Shown here one piece after another: positions 23,161 to 33,759 of a stretch of 64,000 nucleotides of DNA. The stretch is from Calliopum simillimum (Eukaryota; Arthropoda; Insecta; Diptera; Lauxaniidae): NCBI GenBank assembly GCA_951812925.1, contig OX638370.1, positions 3,062,001 through 3,126,000 on the forward strand, written 5' to 3'. The position numbers and the translations under genes are program-made. Each line of letters starts with the position of its first letter. The first letter of the stretch is position 1. The notes under the pieces were generated by a model. The model did not search any database. It was not told the origin of the DNA and saw only the letters and a program-made list of their open reading frames with translations.

Positions 23161-26100
23161 TATTGTTTGGCAGGCTAAAGGTTACACCGTTACTAGTTGA
23201 CTTTCTCCTCATTGTTTAACATTTTTCGAGTTCCTCATAATATTTCGGCTTTCTCAAAATTTTTCGAATTTTTATCTTTCCTTTGATTTACTTATTGTAT
23301 CATAAAAGATACCAATTTCCCTGAAATCAACCAAAATTCTACTGAAAATCAAAACTTTGGAAAAGTCACATTTAACATTTGATTGTTAAATTCGGTAATT
23401 TCGGCTTTTAAATGCACGAATTTAATGACGAAAATGTCAGCGGAGATAAATCTCCATTTTTATTTTCGTACTTTGGCTCCCACATGACATGTTTTGCCTG
23501 CGCGCTGCGACATTTTTGACAGTTAATGTGACATCAAGCAGACAATGCACGGGGTCAAAAACAACAACAACAACAACAATGATAACGGCAAAACATAACA
23601 GTTGAAATTTGTAAAATTAAATGTGCAGTGTGTAGAGCGAAAGAGAGGGAATGATGGCGAAAAAAGGCTACCATATGTTAGAGTGAGACGCAAAGAAATT
23701 CAATTCATTTCATTCAATTTGAATGAAGAGAATTCAATTCAATCGATTCAATCAATTTGCTGAAAATGCACACAACAACAAGAGTAAAGTACAATTACAT
23801 ACATTCAAGTAAATGCATGCGTATATAGGTATGTGTGTGTACACTTTGTATGCTGTACGCTGTCAGTGTTGCCCCATTTACCAAACCACAAATGACAGTT
23901 GGCATGAACGTGCGTTGGTCACTTGCGGACGTTTATTGGGGCAACCAAAAAAATTTAAGGCAGGAAAGAAGTACAAAAATTAACGTTTATTTGTGGAGTG
24001 CTCTTGGGTGCAGAAATATACATATGTTTGACATACATATGTATAAATAATTACATTTTGTACTTGTGAAAATACATTATTAAAATGTTAAGTATTGAAT
24101 GTTCTCTGTTGATAATGAAGAAAATCAAAATTTTTATTCAGAGTCAGTAAAAACTATTTTTTTCTAAAGTTCACTCGAAGTTAATTTGGACAATCTGACA
24201 ATTTGTGTAGACTATTTTATTTAGGGCCGAGAATCTGTTGCCTGCAATTAGCAATGGCATTTTTAGTAAAATTATACTTTCTTCAGTACATTTGGGCATT
24301 GAAAAGTACACTTTTAAGTACTTTCAAAACTCTAGTCATAAGCACTGAAAAATAAGTAAGTAAAATGGAATGATTTTCAAACTCTGCCTGAAAGTATACT
24401 TTAAGTTTTTTCTTTTCTACATGTAATATTTCACATGAAGACAATCAAAACCAACAACACTTGGCAACTTTGGGAATTTGTAGAAAAATCAGTTAAATTA
24501 TTTTCCTGCCTATGATACAGAGCGCAACGTCAGATCAGCGCCGCTTTCTCATTCCAACGCCCACAACAAAATTTTGAGCAAAGAAACAATGCGCGTAATT
24601 ATGCGTCCAAAATTCGTTTAATGCAGATTTTATGATGGCAGTTGGTTGTTGTTGGACATTAAAGTTCACGCAAAAGTACAGAATAAAACAGGGCAGGGGG
24701 TACAGGGGGAAGCAACAGTACTTCAGTGGGCATTGGATTGTGTCAGTGTAATTAATCGAGATCGTTTTGTATTGTGGTGGCATCTCTTTTCTTATTAATG
24801 AGGCGCGACATTAAAACTTTCAGTGCATGTTGTTGGCTGCGACGGAAAAAAAAAATTTCATTATCAATAAAATGTGTCCTTTATTTAACTGCAGCATTTT
24901 TTTATGTTTTGACTTCTAGTGTATTGCAATAAGTGTCAAAAATGTGCGGAATTATTTTGCTGGAATTGCAATTACACTATGCGACGAAATAAAAACTATT
25001 TAGTAGGAGTTAAATTATTGTGTAAAGGTAAAATTGAAAAATAAATTTAGTGCTACATTTCCACCAGAGATTTATGAAGCGGGCATAAGTCACATGAAAG
25101 CCTTAATAAGAAATCGCATGAAAATTTTGATAACAAGTAAGACTTCTTAATGTTACAGCTTGTTAAAGTCAAACTTTTTTTGTCGAAAAAAAAAATCAAT
25201 TGGGAAAATTTGTTAATTGCAGCGCTTTTTAGTAATAAATACTGCTCCTAAGCCACACAAGCAATTGTTATAAAAAAAAGGGGACAAAAGCCTGCATACC
25301 CATTTGGTTTTAATATTTTTTTTATGCAAATTTTTTTAGCCAAATTAAAGTAATCTTAAAAGTTATAAGATAAAATTTCCAAATATTAAAAACCAAAAAC
25401 CGGGACTTGCGAGCATTGCTCAAAAACAAACAGGTAGCACAGATTCCATATTTTAAGATAGGAAAAATTCACAACCCCATTCCTCCCCGTTTACTTTAAG
25501 TATTTATCTGAATATACCGTTTTTGCATAAAAATAAGTGATTTTATAAAATTTACATCCCTAAATTTTTTTCAAATGCTTCTGAATTTTTTTTAATTTAT
25601 GTTTTTTTCCGCAGCATACTTTTATATGTCAAAAATGCTTTGACCTTTAATAATTTTCATCTGCTTTTTTACAGCCTAAAAGTATGCATAAATTTTTTTT
25701 GACTTAACTTTCGTTGTTTTATTTGTTCGAATATCTTTTTCTATTCAATGCATTTGAAAAATAATTGCATTTTTGAAAACAATATGAATAAAAATGTATC
25801 AGTATGGTAAATTGTATGGAAATCATACCACCGGTTAATTAAATGATCTCTTAATATTATAAATTTTTTGAATTGTTTGGTCAATATTCAGAATATGCAT
25901 AATAAATAAAATGGCTTTCTTAGTGGTCAATAATTTGTATAACCAAGTGATAAAAACATTTTTTTTATTATTATTTAAAATTGCTATTTCATAACAATTA
26001 CTTGTATAAAAATAAATCAAAGCTCCTTCTCGAATTCAATCACTAATTACAGCTCCTCAGTCACTAAATTAACATTTGCCGCGGACAAAGCCGAAAGACA

Positions 26101-27340
26101 AAAACTTTCGTTGGTTCAATGCATTAAATAAAATCTGCTGTTAAATAAATACTTAGCTAAAAGAAAACTCCTTGAATTTGTTGTTGTGCATCTCATTTGC
26201 AACTCTTTTATACTTATTTATTAAGCACAAAAACACCCATGCATACCGGTATGCGCTGCATGATTATCTAAGATGAGTCACCTACATAAATTAAAGGATA
26301 TCCACTGCACAAATACTATGATGCAAGTAGATTGTAGCTATTTCTAGCATGAAAATCAGTAAGAGTTTTGCTTGTGATAACTGTGCATGAGAAATAGATG
26401 GTTCTCTGGATAAAGAAAAAAAATATTCAAAAAATAACATATGTTTCAATAAACAATTAAGTTTAAAAAAATGTACCCAGTGAGACTACACTACAAGAGC
26501 ACAAACACAGTGATAGTACAAACACATTTAAAAAATACAAGCAGAAAAGATAACATTTTGCGCATTTGTGAGTAAATAAACAAATAAATAAATTCATAAA
26601 GAACAATTACATACTTACGTGTATGTTCTCAAAATGTTAAAAATTTTAACTTAAAAGTTCAATGAATTAAAAAATTAACCCTCAAGCATTGCATTTTTGA
26701 AATTTCATTAAATGTAACACATAAAAACTGTAGCATACCATAAGGGGTCATCAACTACATACAAAAGACACAAGCAAATAAAATACACAAAACATTATTG
26801 ATTTCAATTTAATTACTTAATTACTTCGATTTACACCATAATTAAAAATAAAAATATTTATACAATAAGTATGTGTAAATGTATGTCTATATATGTTAAA
26901 CTAACATTAACAAATAATGGAGTATTAATTAATTAATACCTTTGAGCTTATGACCAAAGTGTGTAACCTTTACATTTAATCCGTCTGCCTCTCTTTTTCG
27001 GTAGCAAATGTGTACATTTACGGTGGAAGCAAATCAAATGCAATCAATTAAAATTAAAACCTTTACAAATGCACTGTGTAAGCCACATGAAATTAAATAC
27101 AATTATCATTTAAGCTCTTGTGTCCGCATAGGAAATTTATCAAATGATGACAACGATGAAAACAAACAACAGCTAAAATTATATAAAATTACAAGAAATC
27201 ATTTAACTTTTATCTGCTATGCAATGGAGATAGAAAATTTTTATAAGAAACTTTATTTTTTCATATTAATTAAATGCCACTCATACGACATGTATAAAAA
27301 TAATAAAAAGAAATAATTTTGAAAAACACAACTTTTGCAA
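23161..27340. other. Non-coding AT-rich DNA
   Basis: A CAA microsatellite lies at about 23563-23580. Frames such as 23835-24050 (+), 24535-24783 (-) and 27008-27316 (+) have no domain or splice context. No repeat pair was recognised. This 4 kb is among the least repetitive of the window. Confidence 0.35.
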
Positions 27341-27639
27341 ATAAGTATTTTGCTTGATTGCCAATTTTTCCACCGTTTTCAATGGACAAAACCCTATACT
27401 CTTACATTTATATTGTGGTATTTCAAAGGAACTACATCCCTGTAGGACCAATGTCTATTCCAAAACTAGTTTGCAAACTACTCCATGGGAGAAACCGACT
27501 AGTCCAAATTTTAGTCCCTTTACATATAAGGTTCTATTTACGATTTGCATTGTTTGTCCCTTGACGACACCAATTGTCTCCTTATATATTACAATCGGAC
27601 CAAAAAAAGGTCAATTGTCTTATGCATTATTTCTGATTT

Positions 27640-28045
27640 GTGAAAAAACTCGAACCAACTCCGCTATTTTGACACCATATTCGGACTCAGCGACCCCGAT
27701 CGTTCGCGCAGGGAACTTTTTTTTTTGTAGTCCTGTGCACAGACCAAAAAAAAGAGAAAAAAGTACCATGCGCGAAAGATCAGACCACCGGAACTTTATG
27801 TTTTCGGGGTCGCTGAACCCGAATATAGTGTCTAATTAGCGAAGTTGGTTCGCGTTTTTCAGAAACCAGGAAATAAATCTAATTTTCAGCATTATTGTTG
27901 ATTTCTGAAAAAACGCGAACCAACTTCGCTATTCTGGCACCATATTCGGATTCAGCGACCCCGAAAACATAAAATTCAGGTGGTCTGATCTTGAGCGCAT
28001 GGTATTTTTTTTTTTTTTTTTTTTTTTTTTGTTGGCCTGTGTAAT
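27640..28045. repeat. Three-copy repeat, one copy inverted
   Basis: Copies lie at 27640-27735 (+), about 27745-27866 (-) and 27900-28045 (+). The shared core is cgaaccaacttcgctatt, then accatattcggattcagcga, then ccccgaaaacataaa, followed by a T-run and gtcctgtgcac-like DNA. The second and third copies form an inverted repeat with a loop of about 35 bp. A T-run of 26 lies at 28005-28030. The 161-codon plus frame at 27354-27839 runs across the repeat and is not a gene. Confidence 0.65.
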
Positions 28046-28224
28046 TTAAGCGAATTTATTCTAGTTTCAAGTGTAGTTCGTTTTAGTCTACTTACAAAAT
28101 AAACAGACCAAAGAATGGACTATTGAGACAATTGTCTCCGCCGGTCCTTCAGGGATATAACAGATCCTATGAGAGAACGAGCCAACTTTTAGGTCGCCCA
28201 TCACCCATCTTGCTGAAACTTTTT

Positions 28225-28350
28225 GGCTCGATACTTTATTCGATTTAACTAGAGACGTATTTTTTAATTTTGTCCGAAACTCGTTTTCTCGTGTTCAGCA
28301 ATACAAAATGTCGATAACTTTGGTTCCTGTAGGTCTATTATAATAATTTT
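28225..28350 (+). repeat. Left arm of an inverted repeat around module B copy 2
   Basis: The block tactttattcgatttaacta at 28235, then gagacgtattttttaatttt, is matched in inverted orientation at about 29400-29445 (aaaatacgtttctagtcaaa, tcgagtaaagta). A ttggttcctg block near 28322 pairs with caggaaccaaaa near 29254. Module B copy 2 lies between the arms. Confidence 0.55.
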
Positions 28351-28353
28351 TTA

Positions 28354-29100
28354 TACCCTACACCCAGGGTTTATTCACTTTGTCCTTCCGTTTGTAAAGC
28401 AGAGAATTAGGCGTGGCAGATATAGAAAAGTATATATATTCTTGATCAGCGTCACCTCCTGAGTCGATATAGCCATGTTCGTCTGTCTGTGTGGCTGGCT
28501 GGGTGGCTGGCTCTGTGGCTGGCTGGCTGTGTGTGGAAATACACTTTTTGGGAAAACTGAGCAAGATAATTCAATAAAATTTGGTACACTGCCTCCGTCG
28601 TCAAAGTTAGCTCGGGGGATTGAAAACCGATCAACGGACACGCCTACCGCCCACACAAAAACTATATTCAAAATGCAATTTTAGGACAATGCAACCAAAA
28701 TACACATAAATACTACGAATTGTAAGCACAAGCTCTGAAAAAAAACTTAGCGAATTCGGACAAGAGGGCGTGGCACCTCCCATATAAACAAATGCATCAA
28801 AACGCTATACTAAAAGCATTTCTTATGTTATTCAAACCAAATTTGACTCAGACACTAATAATTATAAATGAAAGCTCTCAACAATTGGGTGAAATCGGAC
28901 ATAGGGGTGTGGCACCTCCCATATAAGCAAATGTTTCAAAATGCTATACTGAAAGAGTTTTTTGAGATAAACCAACCAAATTTCACTCAAATACTAAAGA
29001 CTATAAATTAACGCTCTAAGCTAAAACTAGGCGAACTCGGACAAGAGGGCGTGGCACTTCCCATATGAGCAAAAATTCAAAAATACTGCAGTGTAGGGTA
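28354..29100 (+). repeat. Module family B, copy 2 (most complete)
   Basis: The ends form a 10-bp inverted repeat, TACCCTACAC at 28354-28363 and GTGTAGGGTA at 29091-29100. Inside are the gagtcgatatagccatg block (28461), a GGCT/GTCT microsatellite (28478-28532), and three tandem units of about 140 bp in the second half. Each unit holds a GGCGTGGCACCTCCCAT-like core (near 28765, 28905 and 29047). No protein is encoded. The 98-codon minus frame is a repeat reading. Confidence 0.7.
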
Positions 29101-29199
29101 TGTAATGTTTGGCCAGTCCAAAGGTTACACCCTTAATAGTTTCTAGTTTGATTTTTTATTTTTTTTTTTTTGTTTTTTCAGAATTTCCCTTGGTTTACA

Positions 29200-29445
29200 A
29201 GTTAATGATATAGTTCCTACAGTTTTTGAGACCGCATTAAATTTTGCATATTCCAGGAACCAAAACTGTTCTAGGTGGCCCACAAAAAACGAATTTTTGA
29301 GCATTTTGTTGAACCCGTCTGTCTTTCAGCACGATAACACGAAAGTTCCATCATTTTTGTTATATGGCCCACAGATCAAGAAAACCGATATCGGGAAAAA
29401 TTAAAAAATACGTTTCTAGTCAAATCGAGTAAAGTACCATTTACC
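29200..29445 (-). repeat. Right arm of the inverted repeat around module B copy 2
   Basis: This is the inverted counterpart of 28225-28350, with the best match at 29400-29445 and around 29250-29260. The arms are unequal in length and diverged. Confidence 0.5.
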
Positions 29446-30511
29446 AATATATTATATATCAAAATACTATTCTGTATCAATTTTGCAATCGTTTAAGTGT
29501 CATCAAATATTTAGAAATGAATAATATATGCAAAAATGAAACTTGTTTTTCAAACAATTTTCTAGTGGGTATTGTAAACAAACACAAACGCTCAAACAAC
29601 TTTTATTTAACAATATAAAAAAATTTTAAAGGATTCACAATAACAACAGTAAGCAAAAACCAAACAGAAAAAACACTCACAATTTTTGTGTCGTTGGACA
29701 TTTGTTTTTCGTCCATTTTTATTATAATTTGCTTTTCGCTACTTTTATTTTCTGGCTAAAGCGGTCCTTGACCTTGAATTAAGAAGTTGAACACAAATGC
29801 GCATGTGGGTGATGGTGCGATTCGTTGCCAAAGCAAAGTCAACTCAGATTACAGCACAAGAGTAGCAACAACAACACCAACAATAACAACAAAAAAGTCT
29901 TAAACACAACCATTTTCTATGATGGCGGCGGTGGCGGCGACAATTTGGCGCTTGGTTTTTAATCCCAAGATGCGTAACATCGATAATTTTAACGAAAAAT
30001 TTTTTTGTTTTTTTTTTTATTTTGTTTGCTGTTTCAGTCGCTTTTAGTTTTCTGGTGATATCAGATGTATTTGTTAAAATTAAGTTAAAAAATTATTATC
30101 CTTAGTCAGCCAATATGTCAAAAATTGTGTATTAAATTTTAAACGGTAGAAAAAATTATTAAAAAATGTGTGCTTGAAAGAGTTTAAAAATAATATTGGC
30201 GCCAAATTGTCGTCGTGAGTTACATAATGCCAAGTGTAGTGACTACAGCGACACATATAATATACACAGCAGATACACAAACAAAGAGGAATCGCTTAAT
30301 ATTGAAGTGGAGTCTCTACACTTTTATAAGTAAGTGTGTGTGCATATAATAAACTAATGTTTTTTTAAAAATGTTTTATAAAATATGAGAACACCATTTT
30401 AGGTCACTCATGCGACATGTAGCGCATACATTTTAAAGTTATCAGAAAATATGAGTGGAATTTTGATAAAAATTAAACTAGATAACAATTTAGATAACAA
30501 AAGGTGTTATA
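29446..30511. other. Non-coding DNA
   Basis: CAA-rich DNA lies around 29868-29895 and a short GGCGGCGGTGGCGGC stretch near 29924. No coding frame was recognised. Confidence 0.35.
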
Positions 30512-31017
30512 CCAAGCGTCTAGAACAATGCATTGTGACAGTATTTTCATGAAATAAATGCTGTATGATTTTAGGGGCTAGTTTTATTACGGTCCCATGG
30601 GGAAAAACTTGAAGCGCTTCTTAACCAAGCAGTTTTAAAGCGCTTGCTCCCATAGAAATTTAGAAGCACCTACACTAGATTTTTGTTAAGACAGCAGTAA
30701 GCACTCAAATTTTGTTTAGAGAGGAATGTGACATTCAATATTTGAGTAGAATTTTTTAAAAAGAGACGAGAAGAAAGAGAGAACAAAATATAAATAAACA
30801 ACAAAAATTGATTTAATTTAAGTTTTACACACACGCTATGCAAGTTTGCCATGGAATCGGGTTCGAATTCACCGTGGTCAAAACATTTTTTTTTTTATTT
30901 TGTAAATCTTTTTCATTTATTTTACGTTTTCATTTTCCTTTCTTTATTTATTTACTCTTATTTTTGTGTAATTGAAAAAGAACTGATTACACAATGATTT
31001 TGTGGAACGCTAGGAAG

Positions 31018-31185
31018 CATTCGAATATCAAATTCTGTTTGGACAGACATTTGCTTAATACGCAAATTTTACACCTCTTCATCATATAGGTCAATGCTCT
31101 AGAGGTCTAACGAGTTTGCAATAGTAAGTGAAAATAATATGTTTCACTTTATCACACATATGGTCCTAGGTTCGTATCCTAGTGC
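31018..31185 (+). repeat. tRNA-like (SINE-like) module, copy 2
   Basis: This aligns with 2805-2962, with landmarks aatatcaaattc, tttgcttaatac and agaggtctaacga. It then reaches ctaggTTCGTATcctag at about 31168-31184, a perfect 5-bp stem with a 7-base loop, exactly the T-arm form of a tRNA. Compared with copy 1 it has about 30 extra bases before the T-arm, with an internal gtgaaa/tttcac hairpin. It lies outside any TIR element. Confidence 0.5.
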
Positions 31186-31677
31186 AATCAAATAAGTTCT
31201 TTTCTTTTAATATAAAGACCAATTACCGCTACATCACAAATAAGCGCTTCAAAAGGTGCAATGCCGGCTATACATTATACAATCAGTTGGTACAATCTGC
31301 CAAATTGTACAACAAATTGTATAATTTATGGAGCAGTTGTATCAATTTAGCCAAGTCAGTACAACTGATCGCATGAAGAATTAAATATTTTAATTTTTTT
31401 TTTTTTTTTTGAGATTGTACCAACTTGTTGTATAACACAGTGCAACATTTTTCAAGTCATTAACGGTGAACTAAAATCCGTTATAAGGCGTCGAAAGTAC
31501 TCGCCGAAACAAGTAATTCTGCCAGAGCGTTTTGCAAAGTTGACTCATATAAGGATTTTATGGTCATTTTTGCGATTTTAAGGCACTAGTAGATGAATTT
31601 TTTTCGGTTAAGTTTGTTCGGCATTTTTTTTCTTCTATGAAAAAATCGAAAAATCGCTCAAAATCCAATTTGAGGCA

Positions 31678-31734
31678 AAAAGTTGCAATTTTCAGCATTA
31701 TAATTATAATTATCCAGCTAAAAATTGCAACTTT
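31678..31734. repeat. Short perfect-arm hairpin
   Basis: The arm AAAGTTGCAATTTTCAGC is followed about 20 bases later by GCTAAAAATTGCAACTTT, complementary with one mismatch. The loop is the palindromic ATAATTATAATTAT. It encodes nothing. Confidence 0.55.
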
Positions 31735-32591
31735 GAGCAATTTTGAGGTTTTTAGTTCACTTTTCATGTGTCGCACTGTGCAATGTATGGACTTGTTGCA
31801 CAATCTGAAAAATTTTTTTTTGTCAGTAGGTATTCATTTAAATTTCATGCGAAAAAGGTAAAAATAGTTTTAGTGAAATAAAGAAATTAACGATGAAAAA
31901 CTGAGCGAGTTCCTAGATGCATACAAAAGTATGCCTTAACTATGGAACGTAAGAAATGAAAACTATAAAAATAAAATAAAACGGAAGAAACGTTATGAGC
32001 AGCTCTTATTCTATTATGAAGAGTTTGATGGAATTGAGAATTTAAGTCTTCATAGGAGTTGCCTGTGGCCAAAATCCATAAAGTTTTTCATTCTCTTAAT
32101 TTTTTTTTAATTTTGTATTTGAAAATTCATCTCTATTATATGACCATCCCTATATTCGTTTCCTTTTATGTTTTTTTTTTATTTTTTATTTTTTTTCTTT
32201 ATCTTCGTCCAAAATTTCATTTATAACTGAAATTGCGAGCAAATTCGAATCTATTTTAGTTGTTTTCACTACAAATTTCACAAACAATATGAAATTGTAA
32301 AACAAATTGAACCAACAGCAGAAAAGTGTATGGAAGAGAGTACAATCGAGTTGCAAAATCAATTGTATAATGTATGGGCGGGAGTAAGCTTGTAAACGCT
32401 TACATCCTGGGACATGCAATGTTAAAAAGAAAGAATAGTTCTTACTCAGCGGAAGCGCTTATTGGTGAAAAGGAAGCAATTCAGAAGGCTTTTTGAACCA
32501 CTTTTTTCCACTTGGGTTGCAATACATTGCTACAATATTTTCGTGAAAAAATGTTGCATGATTTTAGGAGCTAGTCTTATTCCTGTATTAT

Positions 32592-33085
32592 AACACCCTA
32601 AACCCAGGGTATATTCACTTTGTCCTTCCGTTTGTAACGCAGAGAAGGAGGCGTGACAGGTATGGAAAAGTATATATATTCTTGATCAGCGTCACCTCCT
32701 GAGTCGATATAGCCATGTCCAACTGTCTGGCTGGCTGGCTGGCTGTGTGTGGAAATACATTTTTTGGAAAAACTAAGCAAGATAATTCAATGAAATTTGG
32801 AGCACAGCCTTCGTCGTCAAAGTTAGCTCGGATGATTGAAAATCGGTCAACGGACACGCCTATCACCCATACAAAAAATATATTCAAAATGAAAATTTTG
32901 GAGTATCTTTCACGATAATGCAACCAAAATACACATAAATACTACGAATTGTAAGCAAAATCTCTGAGCAATAACTGGTCGAATTCGGACAAGAGGGCGT
33001 GGCGTGGCAAAAGGTTCAAAACGCTATACTGAAAGCGTTTTTTGAGATAATCGAACTAAATTTTACTCAGACGCTAAGAATTATA
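32592..33085 (+). repeat. Module family B, copy 3
   Basis: This starts with CACCCTAAACCCAGGG near 32594 and follows copy 2 through the gagtcgatatagccatg block, a (GGCT)n microsatellite at 32727-32746, and a single GAGGGCGTGGC core near 32993. It then breaks off into the palindromic element that starts near 33095. Confidence 0.65.
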
Positions 33086-33094
33086 AATGTGAAT

Positions 33095-33759
33095 TTTTTT
33101 ATTGCATGATTTTAGGCATTTTGTAAATACATATTTCATAGACATTAGCCGTGTTTTTTTTTACGCGTATATACAATTGTGGATACCTTCAAATTGCGAT
33201 AACTCATGAACAGTAAGTCACACAATAGAATTCTAAGAAACTTTTTTATGGAGAATCACGTTCTCTTTCATTTTACATTTAAAAAAATTTATTTTTAAGG
33301 AGGTATTTTATAAAAACTGGTTAGCGCCGATAAATGGCAAAAAATCACTTTTTTTTAAATAACTTCTAAATAATTATTTTTTTTTTACAAAAGATTAAAA
33401 TTATTTGTAGAGCATGTGGTTCTCCTTGAAAAAGACCCTTGGACTTTTTATCGTACGACTCACCGTTCATAAGTTATCGCAATTTGAAGGTATCCACAAT
33501 TGTATATACGCGTCAAAAAAAACACGGCTATTGACTAAAAGAAAATTTCCCAGCTCAGGGTGCAAAAAATTCTAATTAGTTTTTCTGATGCTTAACTCAC
33601 TATTAATCTTGTTTTTGATACTTTAGAATTTTTTGGCTTTTGAGTTGGGAAATTTTTTTTAGTCAATGTCTATGAAATATGTATTTAAAAAATGCCTACA
33701 ATCATGCAATAAAAAGATTCGCATTATTACGTCTATAATCCGGATTTAAGCTGTTGTCT
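33095..33759. mobile_element. Palindromic MITE, family M, interrupted by another MITE
   Basis: The arms read tgcatgattttaggcatttt ... catatttcatagacat on the left, and the inverse on the right (agtcaatgtctatgaaatat ... aatcatgcaa). The outer right end is AGCTGTTGTCT at 33759, matching the AGCTGTCGTCT end of the intact copy at 58770-59085. The left outer end is missing where module B copy 3 adjoins. A second element sits inside the left arm (next entry). Confidence 0.65.
33147..33528. mobile_element. 382-bp MITE with ~70-bp TIRs, inserted at TA
   Basis: The left end GCCGTGTTTTTTTTTACGCG (33147) and the inverse right end CGCGTCAAAAAAAACACGGC (to 33528) continue to match for about 70 bp. The match includes tatacaattgtggatacctt and caaattgcgataact. 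TA flanks both ends (33145-33146 and 33529-33530). There is no ORF, so it is non-autonomous and would depend on a Tc1/mariner-type transposase. It lies inside the left arm of the palindromic element. Confidence 0.8.

Larger units (their letters stand above)
30512..32590. repeat. Pair of about 75-bp direct repeats 2 kb apart and the DNA between
   Basis: The block at about 30520-30595 (acaatgcattgtgacagta, then gattttaggggctagtttta) recurs at about 32508-32583 (gcaatacattgctacaatat, then gattttaggagctagtctta). The interior contains a B-box-like ggttcgaattc near 30857 before a T-run, the second tRNA-like module, a hairpin, and AT-rich DNA with several diverged 'ttgtataatgtatgg' words. The direct repeats might be flanks of an old insertion or LTR remnants. 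Confidence 0.4.

Noticed and set aside
27354..27839. 161-codon plus-strand frame
   Set aside because: Its second half is the 27640-28045 repeat read in one frame, and poly-T and poly-A runs give Phe and Lys runs. Not a gene.
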